Part shown: piece by piece, positions 37,686 through 45,583 of the stretch
How positions within the stretch are numbered: position 1 is the first letter of the stretch
Layout of the letters: the number at the start of each line of letters is the position of its first letter
Assembly (NCBI RefSeq): GCF_000315365.1
Contig: NZ_CAOS01000013.1
Span: 186,001-250,000 of the forward strand
DNA: 64,000 nucleotides
DNA from: Desulforamulus hydrothermalis Lam5 = DSM 18033
GTDB taxonomy: Bacteria > Bacillota > Desulfotomaculia > Desulfotomaculales > Desulfotomaculaceae
Direction of reading: 5' to 3'
The notes under the pieces: model-generated
What the model saw: the letters and a program-made list of their open reading frames with translations, nothing else
Databases searched by the model: none
What the model was told of the DNA's origin: nothing
Program-made: the position numbers and the translations under genes

Positions 37686-38309
37686 CTAAATAGCTTGCGT
37701 TTGGAAGAAGACATCAATAGTAGTAGAATTACCCGGTAAAGTTGATTTATAGGCAATTCTGGTATATCTTAGGAAAGTTTTAGCAACAAAGGTGTCGGTG
37801 GTACCCGAAGTAAGGGTGCGAGCGGCAACGTCAGTAAAATAAGTTACCTGATCCGGGCTGATATCCAGTCTTATATCTACAGGATTATCTCCTTTGTTGT
37901 ATACATAAAAGGTATACATGTTCTGAGTCGATGTATCTACATAGTCGAGGCCGGTGAAGGAATCATCGGTATCCACATCGATATAGTTGATTTCTGTAAA
38001 TGTAGGTGTTATTTGAATACTCCCTGTTACGGTGACCGGGTCGGAGATGTTTCTGATTTCCAGGCGGCCGTCGGCGTCGGTGCGCACCGGTTGAACATCT
38101 GCACCGTCAAAGCCGAAGGCCAGCAAGTTATCCTGGTTGGCGGAGAGGTCGCGTATATCCAGGTTGGTGGCTGTTACGGTGACCGGGTCGGAGATGTTTC
38201 TGATTTCCAGGCGGCCGTCGGCGTCGGTGCGTATAGCGGTATTCTCTGAACCAAAAATTTTGGTCCTAAGGACGTCTGCATCTAAATTAAACACTGAAAA
38301 ATTAGGCAT
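37686..38309 (-). CDS. DUF6385-type protein with internal repeat
   Basis: 207 residues. Contains the unit AIRTDADGRLEIRNISDPVT (residues ~25-45) and again VRTDADGRLEIRNISDPVTVT (~74-94), then a beta-rich C-terminal domain (FTEINYIDVDTDDSFTGL, RLDISPDQVTYFTD, FLRYTRIAYKS) of the DUF6385 kind. No signal peptide. It lies with DNRLRE and glycosyltransferase genes, so a surface or spore-surface structural role is possible. The DNA of the repeat is identical over 61 bases. Confidence 0.72.
   Translation of the reverse strand: MPNFSVFNLDADVLRTKIFGSENTAIRTDADGRLEIRNISDPVTVTATNLDIRDLSANQDNLLAFGFDGADVQPVRTDADGRLEIRNISDPVTVTGSIQITPTFTEINYIDVDTDDSFTGLDYVDTSTQNMYTFYVYNKGDNPVDIRLDISPDQVTYFTDVAARTLTSGTTDTFVAKTFLRYTRIAYKSTLPGNSTTIDVFFQTQAI
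38024..38084 (-). repeat. 61-bp direct repeat, unit 1
   Basis: Identical to 38171-38231, offset 147 bases (49 codons), inside the DUF6385 gene. It encodes the TDADGRLEIRNISDPVTVT unit. Confidence 0.95.
38171..38231 (-). repeat. 61-bp direct repeat, unit 2
   Basis: Second copy, no mismatch to unit 1, which indicates recent duplication or gene conversion rather than an old protein repeat. Confidence 0.95.
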
Positions 38310-38366
38310 TACCTACCACCTCTTTTTAATTAACATATGTTGCCAAATAGTCTTATGTTACAACTG

Positions 38367-39206
38367 TTAAATTCTTCCCTGCAAAAAGACACTTACTTTA
38401 ACCGGGTTCTTTTGTTCTGATGCTAAGGTGAATTTCAGGCGAGTAAATCTGGTAAAAAAACGGTTTACCAGTATCTTGGTTTGTTGGGGCTGCAAAGTGC
38501 AGGTAGGGCCCTCGTCAATAAAGTCAATGCCGTCTGCACTGTCCTGAAGGGTTATCATAACCGGTGAAAAGCCCATGTTCTTAACAATCAGGCTGAAAAC
38601 AGAATAACACCAAACTTCCCTGGTAGTGCTGAAGGTTTCCGACGGAAGAACTTTGACAATTTCTTCTATATTTTCAACTTGGCAGCCTTTAGGCCTGTCA
38701 ATTTTTAAAGTTAAGAGAGGGCGCCGTTGCAGATGGGGACTGTTGCTGCTGTTAATGGCCAAAATTTTCCGGCCCCATAGGCAACTGGATGAAATTATCA
38801 GACCATTATTTGCCAGCTGACCTGTCAACCAAGAGGCTGCCATCTTCTTGATGTCAATATTTATAACCCGGGTAGCGTGGTTTATTGTCCAGTGTATGCC
38901 GGGTTCTTGCAGGCTGATGGGCCTGTTTTTATAATTTGTTACACAATCCTCAAAGGTCTCGGCTAACGGTTTTATGATAAGTGTATCAAAACCGGTCGGT
39001 TGAGGAGCCACCGGGAATAAGGACAATACAGCCGACTTGATGCGTGCGTTTGGCGGTATGTGGGAAAGATCAAAAAACAGGTAAGCAAATAGCTTTCCGG
39101 CATATCTGGTGCCAACCAGCAATACGGGTGATGAACAGGGAGTTAACCAGGGCTGCCGGCTGTAAACAAACGTGTCTTTTTGGGCGGTTAAGGTGACTAT
39201 GCTCAT
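38367..39206 (-). CDS. DNRLRE domain protein with C-terminal DUF6385-like domain
   Basis: 279 residues from ATG 39206 behind AAGAGGTG. N-terminal DNRLRE-like beta domain (TAQKDTFVYSRQPW, AYLFFDLSHIPPNARIKSAVLSLF, and WTINHATRVINIDIKKMAASWL), then a second domain (VWCYSVFSLIVKNMGFSPVMITLQDSADG, FFTRFTRLKFTLA) like the end of the neighbouring DUF6385 protein. Such proteins bind or build cell-surface structures. No signal peptide seen. Confidence 0.75.
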   Translation of the reverse strand: MSIVTLTAQKDTFVYSRQPWLTPCSSPVLLVGTRYAGKLFAYLFFDLSHIPPNARIKSAVLSLFPVAPQPTGFDTLIIKPLAETFEDCVTNYKNRPISLQEPGIHWTINHATRVINIDIKKMAASWLTGQLANNGLIISSSCLWGRKILAINSSNSPHLQRRPLLTLKIDRPKGCQVENIEEIVKVLPSETFSTTREVWCYSVFSLIVKNMGFSPVMITLQDSADGIDFIDEGPTCTLQPQQTKILVNRFFTRFTRLKFTLASEQKNPVKVSVFLQGRI

Positions 39207-39352
39207 TATTGCACCTCTTAACGGGTATATATATAGAATATAAACAAATGGCAATAACTGTTACTAACTAAACTAAACATTCTGGATTATACCTAGCTCC
39301 CCGGGGAGCAGGCTGAAAGAAATTTTACCAAGTTAAACTATAGAAAATGCCC

Positions 39353-39380
39353 TTGTCACCAAACATATGTTTGATATAAT
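39353..39380 (+). promoter_or_regulatory. dinB-type promoter with palindromic operator
   Basis: TTGTCA (39353-39358), 16-base spacer, TATAAT (39375-39380). A perfect palindrome CAAACATATGTTTG fills 39360-39373, between the two boxes. It resembles the Firmicute LexA box (CGAACnnnnGTTCG) with G to A changes. The gene downstream is a Y-family polymerase, a usual SOS target. Confidence 0.65.
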
Positions 39381-39416
39381 AATTATTGCAGACAGAATAA
39401 ATGTTTGGTGGTAATT

Positions 39417-40607
39417 ATGTCCAGGACTATTTTATTATGTGACATGAATAGCTTTTATGCTTCGGTGCATCAGGCCATGGATGCCGGTTTACGGGGGCGG
39501 CCTGTCATTGTGGCGGGAGATCCGGCTAACAGAACCGGTATTGTTTTGGCAGCCAGCTATGAAGCCAAACAACCATATGGCATTAAAACAGGCATGCTGG
39601 TTACCGAAGCCAAGGCGCTTTGTCCCCGTGCGGTATTTGTGGCACCGGCCCATCGCCATTATGTTGCTTTTGCCAGCCGCATTAATAATATTCTGCGGGA
39701 TTTTAGCGATCTGGTAGAACCTTTTTCCATAGACGAAAGTTTTCTGGATGTTACCGGTTGTCTAAAACTGTTTGGCAGCCCCCAGGAGATTGCCCGGCAA
39801 ATTCAGCGCCGCATTAATCAAGAAGTGGGGGTGGGAGTCAATATTGGTATCGGGCCTTCCAAACTGGTGGCCAAAATGGCGGCAGAAATGGAAAAACCCA
39901 ATAAAATTATCACCCTTACCAGGGAGGACTGGCCCCATAAAGTGTGGCCGCTGCCCGTTAAAGAACTGTTCGGGGTAGGCACCCGCATTGGCAAGTGGTT
40001 AAATCAGATCGGGGTTCAGACCATCGGTCAGCTGGCAGCCCTTCCGGTGGCATTGTTGAAAAAAAGATACGGACTGGTGGGGGAAGTTCTCCATTACGCC
40101 GCACATGGGATTGACCACAGTCCGGTGGATCCCGGGTCAATGGAGGTTATAAAGAGTGTGGGCAACCAGATTACCCTGCCCAGGGATTACCGGGGTTACG
40201 ATCAGATCAAGGTAGTTATCATGGAACTGGCGGAAGAAGTAACCTGGCGGGCCCGTAAAGCAGGGTATTTAGGTAACCGGGTAAGTCTTACCATTCGCAC
40301 CCCTGATTTTTATACCGAAACACATGCCAGAGTATTACCCGCCTATACTGATATAACCGGGGAGGTTTACGAAATGGCAGTGTTTCTATTAAAAAAACAC
40401 TGGTCTGAAGATGTTAAGGCCCGGCTGGTGGGATTAACGCTGGCAGGCCTGGTCAGCCGGCAGGAGAAACAACTGGATTTGCTGTGCCGGCGGGAGAAGC
40501 AGGAGAAAATTGACCGGGCTGCGGATTTAATTCGCTCCCGGTGGGGACAGCACAGCATTAAAAGGGCGGTGTCCCTGACAGACAGCGGGGTATACTATGG
40601 ACGATAA
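39417..40607 (+). CDS. Y-family DNA polymerase (Pol IV/UmuC type)
   Basis: 396 residues from ATG 39417 behind TTTGGTGG. Translesion polymerase: LLCDMNSFYASV with the first catalytic Asp, YEAKQPYGIKTGM, and SIDESFLDVTG with the second Asp and Glu; then helix-hairpin-helix (FGVGTRIGKWLNQIG) and the little-finger domain. No C-terminal beta-clamp motif obvious by eye. Likely SOS-controlled through the palindrome at 39360. Confidence 0.92.
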   Translation: MSRTILLCDMNSFYASVHQAMDAGLRGRPVIVAGDPANRTGIVLAASYEAKQPYGIKTGMLVTEAKALCPRAVFVAPAHRHYVAFASRINNILRDFSDLVEPFSIDESFLDVTGCLKLFGSPQEIARQIQRRINQEVGVGVNIGIGPSKLVAKMAAEMEKPNKIITLTREDWPHKVWPLPVKELFGVGTRIGKWLNQIGVQTIGQLAALPVALLKKRYGLVGEVLHYAAHGIDHSPVDPGSMEVIKSVGNQITLPRDYRGYDQIKVVIMELAEEVTWRARKAGYLGNRVSLTIRTPDFYTETHARVLPAYTDITGEVYEMAVFLLKKHWSEDVKARLVGLTLAGLVSRQEKQLDLLCRREKQEKIDRAADLIRSRWGQHSIKRAVSLTDSGVYYGR

Positions 40608-40917
40608 AGTAAGGAGTTATTATAAAAATAATTTTCTTTTTACCGGTCACCGTATGATGATGCCCCAAACCGGGGAGATATTTAAACATTCCTGCAGCCA
40701 GTGCCAATATTTTGTAAAGGTTATCGGGCGGCAAGAAAGCCGCAGGGTTTGTCTGGCCGGGGTAAAGGCTTATCAAAATAAAAGCAAAAGAGTGCCGGAT
40801 AGCATTGAAATTATTGAATTAATGCTGCAGCTGGGGAAAGAAGCATTGGAGGAGCTGTTAAAAGAAGGCCGCCCGCACCAAACGGCATGCGGTAATTTTG
40901 AGAAGAAAGTTAAATAA
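40597..40917 (+). CDS. hypothetical protein overlapping the polymerase gene
   Basis: 106 residues from ATG 40597, 11 bases inside the end of the polymerase gene, so translation is probably coupled. Contains four Cys (CSQCQYF, RVC, ACGNF), which could form a small metal site, and a C-terminal helix. No family recognised. Cotranscription suggests a part in the damage response. Confidence 0.65.
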   Translation: MDDKVRSYYKNNFLFTGHRMMMPQTGEIFKHSCSQCQYFVKVIGRQESRRVCLAGVKAYQNKSKRVPDSIEIIELMLQLGKEALEELLKEGRPHQTACGNFEKKVK

Positions 40918-41041
40918 AGCGGCTTAGCAAATAAATTTAAAATAGGATTAACATATGTCGGGCAATCATTAATGGCTTTTTAGTTTATCATATGATAAAA
41001 TATGCAGGAATTTAAAATATACCATCTCAAGGTGAAAAATT

Positions 41042-41392
41042 ATGAGCGATTTTGTCGAATCGACCAGGAAGGCAGAAATCACCATGCGTGTTTCTGAGTT
41101 TGAAGTTCCCCCCATGCAAGACGTTTTGCTGGTGGGCAGGAAGGCACCCATAGGACCGGAAGCTGCCAGGCGAATGGTAGATATTTTGTCTCCGGAACAA
41201 TACGAAATAATTGAGGTGGACCACCCGGTTATTGAAGCCATTGTTATTAGAAAGTCATTAACCCATATGCTGACCAGGGATCGGCTTATCCCGTTAATTT
41301 TAGAAGAAGGGGGGAAAGTTGCTAACGAGTCTAACATAATTAAAGCACAAATTAATATCGTGCTGCATGTTAGCAAGTCTATCGACCTATGA
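41042..41392 (+). CDS. hypothetical protein upstream of the CBS-GGDEF gene
   Basis: 116 residues from ATG 41042 behind AAGGTG. Mixed alpha/beta: VPPMQDVLLVGRKAPIGPEAARRMVDIL and LIPLILEEGGKVANESNIIKAQ. No family recognised. Its TGA overlaps the ATG of the next gene by four bases, so the two are translated together and may form one signalling unit. Confidence 0.62.
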   Translation: MSDFVESTRKAEITMRVSEFEVPPMQDVLLVGRKAPIGPEAARRMVDILSPEQYEIIEVDHPVIEAIVIRKSLTHMLTRDRLIPLILEEGGKVANESNIIKAQINIVLHVSKSIDL

Positions 41393-42261
41393 TGTACTGT
41401 GTTTCCAATATTATGAGAAAAGCGGTTACTACCGTTGATGCTTATGATGGCGTACGCAAAGCGCAAAGAACGATGGATGAAAATAACGTTAGCTGCCTGC
41501 CCGTCTTGCACAATGGTAAACTGGTGGGGGTATTGACCTGCGGGGATATAAGAAAAACCCATCCTAACAGAATTGTAGCAGATGCCATGACCAAAAGGGT
41601 TATTTCGGTTGCCCCTGAGACATCTCTGTGGCAAGCTAAGCGGTTGTTTGAACAATATGAAATTAAAACACTGCTGGTTCAAGAAAACGATAGGCTGGTG
41701 GGGTTGGTTAACAAGAGCCGTCTTTATGCTGAACTGGGTAAACACTACGACCTTCTTACCGGACTCTACCGTAGTGAATATATCTATCAAATGGGTGTAG
41801 AGCTATTGGAAAAGGGCAGTGCAATATCTGTCATTTTCATTGATCTCAATGAGTTCGGACAAATAGACAAGGCCTACGGGCACACCCAAGGGGATTTAAT
41901 TTTAAAAGAAGTAGCTGTGCTTTTGCAAACCTACGCACCGGCAGATGCTTATCTTTGCCGGTTCGGGGGAGATGAATTTACCCTGCTGACCGGCTACGAC
42001 CCGGCTAAATGTGAAGCTCTGGCAGAAGTGCTGTTAAAAGCAATCGCTAACCATAAATTTAGTAATAATATTAAAATTACTGCCGCAGCGGGACTTGCCG
42101 CAAGCCGGCAGCAAAACCTGATCACGTCAAATCCCAGAAGCATGGTAATAAATCTTGTGAATTCAGCCAGCCTGGCATCAACCAGGGCTAAGCAAGAGAA
42201 ACTGCCGCTGGTAATAGCAGAGAGGTATTTAGCTTCTGAAACGGCCTGGGAAAGTGCGTAG
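41389..42261 (+). CDS. CBS pair - GGDEF signalling protein
   Basis: 290 residues. Two CBS domains (IMRKAVTTVDAYDGVRKAQ; AMTKRVISVAPETSLWQAKR; residues 1-120), which commonly bind adenine nucleotides, and a GGDEF domain with intact RFGGDEF near residue 195 and LTGLYRSEYIY at its start. Probable diguanylate cyclase controlled by a nucleotide. The C-terminal end is short for a GGDEF, so activity is likely but not certain. No membrane segment. Confidence 0.87.
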   Translation: MMYCVSNIMRKAVTTVDAYDGVRKAQRTMDENNVSCLPVLHNGKLVGVLTCGDIRKTHPNRIVADAMTKRVISVAPETSLWQAKRLFEQYEIKTLLVQENDRLVGLVNKSRLYAELGKHYDLLTGLYRSEYIYQMGVELLEKGSAISVIFIDLNEFGQIDKAYGHTQGDLILKEVAVLLQTYAPADAYLCRFGGDEFTLLTGYDPAKCEALAEVLLKAIANHKFSNNIKITAAAGLAASRQQNLITSNPRSMVINLVNSASLASTRAKQEKLPLVIAERYLASETAWESA

Positions 42262-42375
42262 TATATATTATGTCAACTAGTGATTTTAATAGCGATGTGC
42301 TTAAAATGTACTTTATATAAATAGATAACATGGATAGATAACTTATTGCTTAAATCCAGAGGGGGCTTAAACGTA

Positions 42376-42816
42376 GTGACAGCGCAACCTAATATTAAAA
42401 TAATTGAGCCCGTTAGCGGCAGTATCGGCACTATTAAACCAAGGAAAGCCAAAGAAACGGTGGGGATTATTTTAGAACACCCTGATTTTGTTGTTCCCTA
42501 TCAAACAATTCATCCCAATAACCGTATTGCTGCGGCACATACCGGTAAATTTGAGTACCGCTGGCAATACAACCGGGATGAAGATGCCTATTTGCTTTAT
42601 CTGGCCTTTACGGATGGTGTTGGCTTTGCTATTAAATTTGCCCGTCACAAAGCCGGTCAGATTTTGCAGAAAATGCAAGAACTCAACCAAAAGTCTCCTA
42701 TGTTTGGCCTGATTTTGCGTTTTAAGGAACACCGCAGCCCGGACATTTTTGATGATTCCATTTCTTTAATCGGGCTGGAATTTGATAAAGATCCTGCTGC
42801 AGGCTGGCCGCAATAA
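42376..42816 (+). CDS. hypothetical protein, 146 aa
   Basis: Best start GTG 42376, 10 bases behind AGAGGGGG; a TTG at 42346 lacks a site. Beta-rich: TVGIILEHPDFVVPYQTIHP, YLLYLAFTDGVGFAIKFARHK, then helix and FGLILRFKEHRSPDIFDDS. No signal peptide and no family recognised. It ends two bases before a terminator hairpin into which repeat copy 3 has inserted. Confidence 0.62.
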   Translation: MTAQPNIKIIEPVSGSIGTIKPRKAKETVGIILEHPDFVVPYQTIHPNNRIAAAHTGKFEYRWQYNRDEDAYLLYLAFTDGVGFAIKFARHKAGQILQKMQELNQKSPMFGLILRFKEHRSPDIFDDSISLIGLEFDKDPAAGWPQ

Positions 42817-42818
42817 AC

Positions 42819-42843
42819 TAACCGGGGCGTTTAACCCCGGTTT
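42819..42843 (+). repeat. left duplicate of terminator hairpin flanking copy 3
   Basis: TAACCGGGGCGTT-AACCCCGGTTT type hairpin, 25 bases, repeated at 43108-43132 with one loop change. Confidence 0.9.
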
Positions 42844-43107
42844 CAGACTGTAGACAAAGGTGTAAAACAAAGTGAGGTGGTTTTATGATCCCCTGTCGGC
42901 GACTTGTCGAAGCACCGGTCACAGCACTTGATGAGCGAAAGGAGCCATTGGGGTGGCGCCCACAGGACGTGGGCGCCAGCCGAACCGGGCCAGGATGGCC
43001 CGTTTGAGGCGACCCCAAGGGCGACCGGAGCGAATCATAGTGCTGTCGGTGCGTAGACCGGAGCCAAAGGGGATCATAAGCCACCGCTAATGCATGTCGA
43101 CACTCTG
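42844..43107 (-). mobile_element. 264-bp MITE-like terminator-targeting repeat, copy 3
   Basis: Left end CAGACTGTAGACAAAGG, right end ...GTCGACACTCTG. Central hairpin at 42955-42977. Between GAGGTGG and GCTAAT it differs from copy 4 at only three positions, so both moved recently. A frame running through it on the minus strand is shared by the copies and is treated as a shadow of repeat conservation. Confidence 0.92.
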
Positions 43108-43135
43108 TAACCGGGGCGTTAAACCCCGGTTTAAT
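43108..43135. terminator. right duplicate of the hairpin, convergent terminator
   Basis: AACCGGGGCGTTAAACCCCGGTTT; serves the plus gene ending 42816 and abuts the minus gene ending 43131, whose stop codon lies in its last bases. Confidence 0.8.
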
Positions 43136-43292
43136 TATTTTTCTTATTGATATAAGGAGCTAAAACAATGAACACAATAGCCGTTAAAATGCTGTAAGCC
43201 CAGTCAATGTGACGGTACAGAAGATATTGAGTAACAGAACTGCCCACCAGTACAACCGTGCTGATGATAACACTTTGCTTATCAATCTTCAT
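43131..43292 (-). CDS. small membrane protein, 53 aa
   Basis: ATG 43292, seven bases behind AGAAGG, and five bases after the stop of the wHTH gene. Two hydrophobic helices (residues 8-20 and 31-47) with a short hinge (LLYRHIDW) and a basic end. Too short for common gene finders. Probably in one operon with the wHTH gene. Confidence 0.65.
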   Translation of the reverse strand: MKIDKQSVIISTVVLVGSSVTQYLLYRHIDWAYSILTAIVFIVLAPYINKKNN

Positions 43293-43297
43293 GGCAG

Positions 43298-43822
43298 TTA
43301 CCTTCTGGTTTCTTCAATAAATAAGTTATTTAAACGAGTTTTCGAGATAATATGGTACACGCCGTCCTGAGCTTCAATCTGCCTGACCACGCCGCTTTTA
43401 AAAGCCTGGAATTCCTGGACTTCTTTATTTTGTTGTTCAAGGATATTAATTATTTCATTAACTTGTTGTTTTAATTGTTGAAATTGGGGATGCTCGCCCA
43501 GTGTTGCTGCCAGCTCGTGGGTTAGCAGCATGGTGCTGGACATCAGCTTGCTTATTTCATCATCACCGATATAAACAAAAGTAGTAAGATCCGTTAGCTC
43601 CCGACCCCGTTCTTTAATTTGAATGGTGCCGTTTTGTTCCAGCTTATCCAGTGCCTCCACCAGGATGGAGGGCAGCAGTAAGCCCATTTCATCAGCTATT
43701 TCGGCAATACTTTTAACGCATACACCGTCCACAGATTTGTCACGGATAAAATTAGCAACTCTGGTCAGCAATCCTTTTGAAATTCTGCGGGGTTTGCAAC
43801 CGCAGGCATTGTTTTCGGGCAT
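43298..43822 (-). CDS. winged-helix regulator-like protein
   Basis: 174 residues from ATG 43822, seven bases behind AGGAGG (an ATG at 43828 is too close). N-terminal Cys-rich start MPENNACGCKPRR, then a winged-helix-like domain (LLTRVANFIRDKSVDGVCVKSIAEIADEMGLLLPSILVEALDKLE) and a coiled-coil C-terminus. No exact family known to me. It is divergent to the peroxiredoxin gene, so it may control it; the three Cys near the N-terminus could sense redox state. That is inference. Confidence 0.7.
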   Translation of the reverse strand: MPENNACGCKPRRISKGLLTRVANFIRDKSVDGVCVKSIAEIADEMGLLLPSILVEALDKLEQNGTIQIKERGRELTDLTTFVYIGDDEISKLMSSTMLLTHELAATLGEHPQFQQLKQQVNEIINILEQQNKEVQEFQAFKSGVVRQIEAQDGVYHIISKTRLNNLFIEETRR

Positions 43823-43883
43823 AGCCATACCTCCTACTTTAACGTCTTTCATAATTAAATCAGACAAACTTAACACTGTAAAT

Positions 43884-43912
43884 ATATAACCATGAGTTTT
43901 ATTTCGTGTCAA
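43884..43912 (-). promoter_or_regulatory. promoter of the wHTH gene
   Basis: TTGACA (43912-43907), 17-base spacer, TTATAT (43889-43884) on the minus strand. Confidence 0.65.
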
Positions 43913-43970
43913 ATTTTGGTTTAAACTCATAAATTAAAATAAAGAGAAGCAGGATTTGGAGGTGTTGCCT

Positions 43971-44588
43971 GTGAACGGTCAAACGCAGCCGGAAGTTTAT
44001 TTAAAACCATGCCAATATCCTAATATTTTGCTTAAACCTGAGCAAATGGCGCCTGATTTTACTGCCGATGCTTATTACCGGGGCAATCGGGTGACTGTTA
44101 AGTTAAAAGATTTCAAAAATCAATGGGTGGTTCTTTTTTTCTATGCCAGTGACTTTACATTTGTTTGACCTACAGAACTGGCAGCCGTGGCTGCCCGCCA
44201 TGAAGAATTTAAAAAGCTGGGGGTTCAGGTATTAGCCGTCAGTACGGACAGTGTCTTTTCCCACAAAGTATTTGCAGAAGTTTCTCCCTCAGCCCGCACT
44301 ATCCAATATCCCTTATTATCTGATCGCTCACATGAAATTTCACGTAAATACGGCGTGCTGAGGGAAGAACTGGGTTTTACCTATCGGGCCACTTTTATTA
44401 TCTCTCCCGAGGGAATTATAAAATATGTTTCGCTGTATCCTCCTGAAGTAGGACGCGGGGTAGAAGAAATCATCCGGGTTATCCAGGGATTGCAGTATGA
44501 AGCTGCTACCGGGCTGGGCGTCCCGGCCGGCTGGCAACCAGGCATGCCAGGTATTAAAAGAGAATTTAGCATGGTAGGAAGAATATAA
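43971..44588 (+). CDS. selenocysteine-containing peroxiredoxin (PrxU type)
   Basis: Thioredoxin-fold peroxidase. The frame continues through TGA 44166-44168, which stands exactly where peroxiredoxins have the peroxidatic Cys: SDFTFV-U-PTELAAVA. Both sides are one normal AhpC/Prx protein, and a hairpin follows the TGA, so it is read as selenocysteine. GTG start 43971, eight bases behind GGAGG. The only Cys left is near the N-terminus (LKPCQYP); the usual resolving Cys before PAGW is absent (GVPAGW). selD is encoded 2.7 kb away. Close to sodA. Confidence 0.93.
44166..44196 (+). promoter_or_regulatory. UGA and putative bacterial SECIS of the peroxiredoxin
   Basis: TGA 44166-44168; hairpin GGCAG (44180-44184) - CCGTGG - CTGCC (44191-44195), 11 bases after it, with a G in the apical loop as SelB needs. 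Confidence 0.75.
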
Positions 44589-44674
44589 TTTCAAAAAATT
44601 TAATTTTACAATAACAACCGGTTAATTTAAATGTCATGTTTTATTGTTAAACTGCTGCCGGGAGGTTGATCAAA

Positions 44675-44854
44675 ATGACTATTTCTTCCATAGAACAGTT
44701 TATTAACACATTTGGCAGGCACCCGGTGGCTGTTTTTCTGGAAAACCCCGTTTTTTTTACCGGCCACGACTTTATCTTTTCCGCCGAATTTATTGACCAT
44801 GTAATGCTGCTGGCGGAGACCTTTTGCCAGACCTTTCGGGAAGATTGCATTTAA
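44675..44854 (+). CDS. hypothetical protein, 59 aa
   Basis: ATG 44675 eight bases behind GGGAGG. Sequence MTISSIEQFINTFGRHPVAV, then FLENPVFFTGHDFIFSAEF and a helix with FCQTF. No family recognised. It stands between the peroxiredoxin and SOD genes in the same direction; the strong ribosome binding site supports translation. Confidence 0.6.
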   Translation: MTISSIEQFINTFGRHPVAVFLENPVFFTGHDFIFSAEFIDHVMLLAETFCQTFREDCI

Positions 44855-44950
44855 GTAATTCTTATGTAAGGAACGGGTAATAAACAATTAGTTAAAGTGC
44901 ATTATAATATTGGTATATCAACCATAAAAGTAAGAAACGGAGGAGTTAAA

Positions 44951-45547
44951 ATGAAACATGAATTGCCGCCATTACCCTATGATTATAATGCACTGGAACC
45001 TTATTATGATGAGCAGACCGTAAGATTGCACCATGATGCCCACCATAAAGCCTATGTGGACGGGTTGAACAATGCTGAAGCCAAACTGGCAGAAGCCAGA
45101 GAAAAAGGAGATTATGCCCTGATTAAACATTGGGAAAGAGAACTGGCTTTTCACGGCTCAGGCCATATTCTGCACACCATGTTCTGGGAGAATATGTCAC
45201 CAAACGGCGGGGGACCCGCCGGCGGCCTGGTGGCTGCGGAAATTGATAAATCCTTTGGCAGTTTTGAAGCTTTTAAAAAGCAAATGTCTGCTGCTGCTGT
45301 AGCTGTGGAAGGTTCCGGTTGGGCTCTGTTATGTTACAACCCTGTATTTAAAAAGCTGGAAATATTAACGGCAGAAAAGCACCAGAATCTCACCCAGTGG
45401 GGTGTTATCCCACTGCTGGCGCTGGATGTCTGGGAACATGCCTACTATTTGAAATATCAAAATAAACGGGCTGCCTTTGTAGAAGCCTGGTGGAACCTGG
45501 TTAACTGGGAGGATGTTAACCGCCGTTTAGCTGCCTGTTTGAAATAA
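44951..45547 (+). CDS. superoxide dismutase, Fe/Mn type
   Basis: 198 residues from ATG 44951 behind CGGAGGAG. Metal ligands are visible: His in VRLHHDAHHKAYVDGLN, His in GHILHTMFW, and DVWEHAYYLKYQNKRAAF. Fe versus Mn cannot be decided by eye. In an anaerobe this serves oxygen tolerance together with the peroxiredoxin. Followed by a terminator hairpin that carries repeat copy 4. Confidence 0.95.
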   Translation: MKHELPPLPYDYNALEPYYDEQTVRLHHDAHHKAYVDGLNNAEAKLAEAREKGDYALIKHWERELAFHGSGHILHTMFWENMSPNGGGPAGGLVAAEIDKSFGSFEAFKKQMSAAAVAVEGSGWALLCYNPVFKKLEILTAEKHQNLTQWGVIPLLALDVWEHAYYLKYQNKRAAFVEAWWNLVNWEDVNRRLAACLK

Positions 45548-45557
45548 AATAACGATA

Positions 45558-45583
45558 AAATGCGGCATTGTTCTGCCGCATTT
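45558..45583 (+). repeat. left duplicate of terminator hairpin flanking copy 4
   Basis: AAATGCGGCATTGTTCTGCC and on to CATTT, 26 bases, identical to 45848-45873. Confidence 0.93.

Noticed and set aside
39290-39320. Possible right attachment site of the glycosyltransferase block
   Set aside because: The CCCCGGGG palindrome near 39300 does not match the tRNA-Pro 3' end, so there is no direct repeat to support integration.
42818-43084. Protein-like frame shared by the 264-bp repeats (also at 45582-45824 and 21812-22180)
   Set aside because: The frames are similar only because the repeats are nearly identical DNA. They lack ribosome binding sites, have odd composition (Arg/Ser/Pro), and two different frames are open in the same element.
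44187-44588. Stand-alone 133-aa protein starting after the peroxiredoxin UGA
   Set aside because: It lacks the active site and is the second half of one peroxiredoxin frame; the UGA is better read as selenocysteine.
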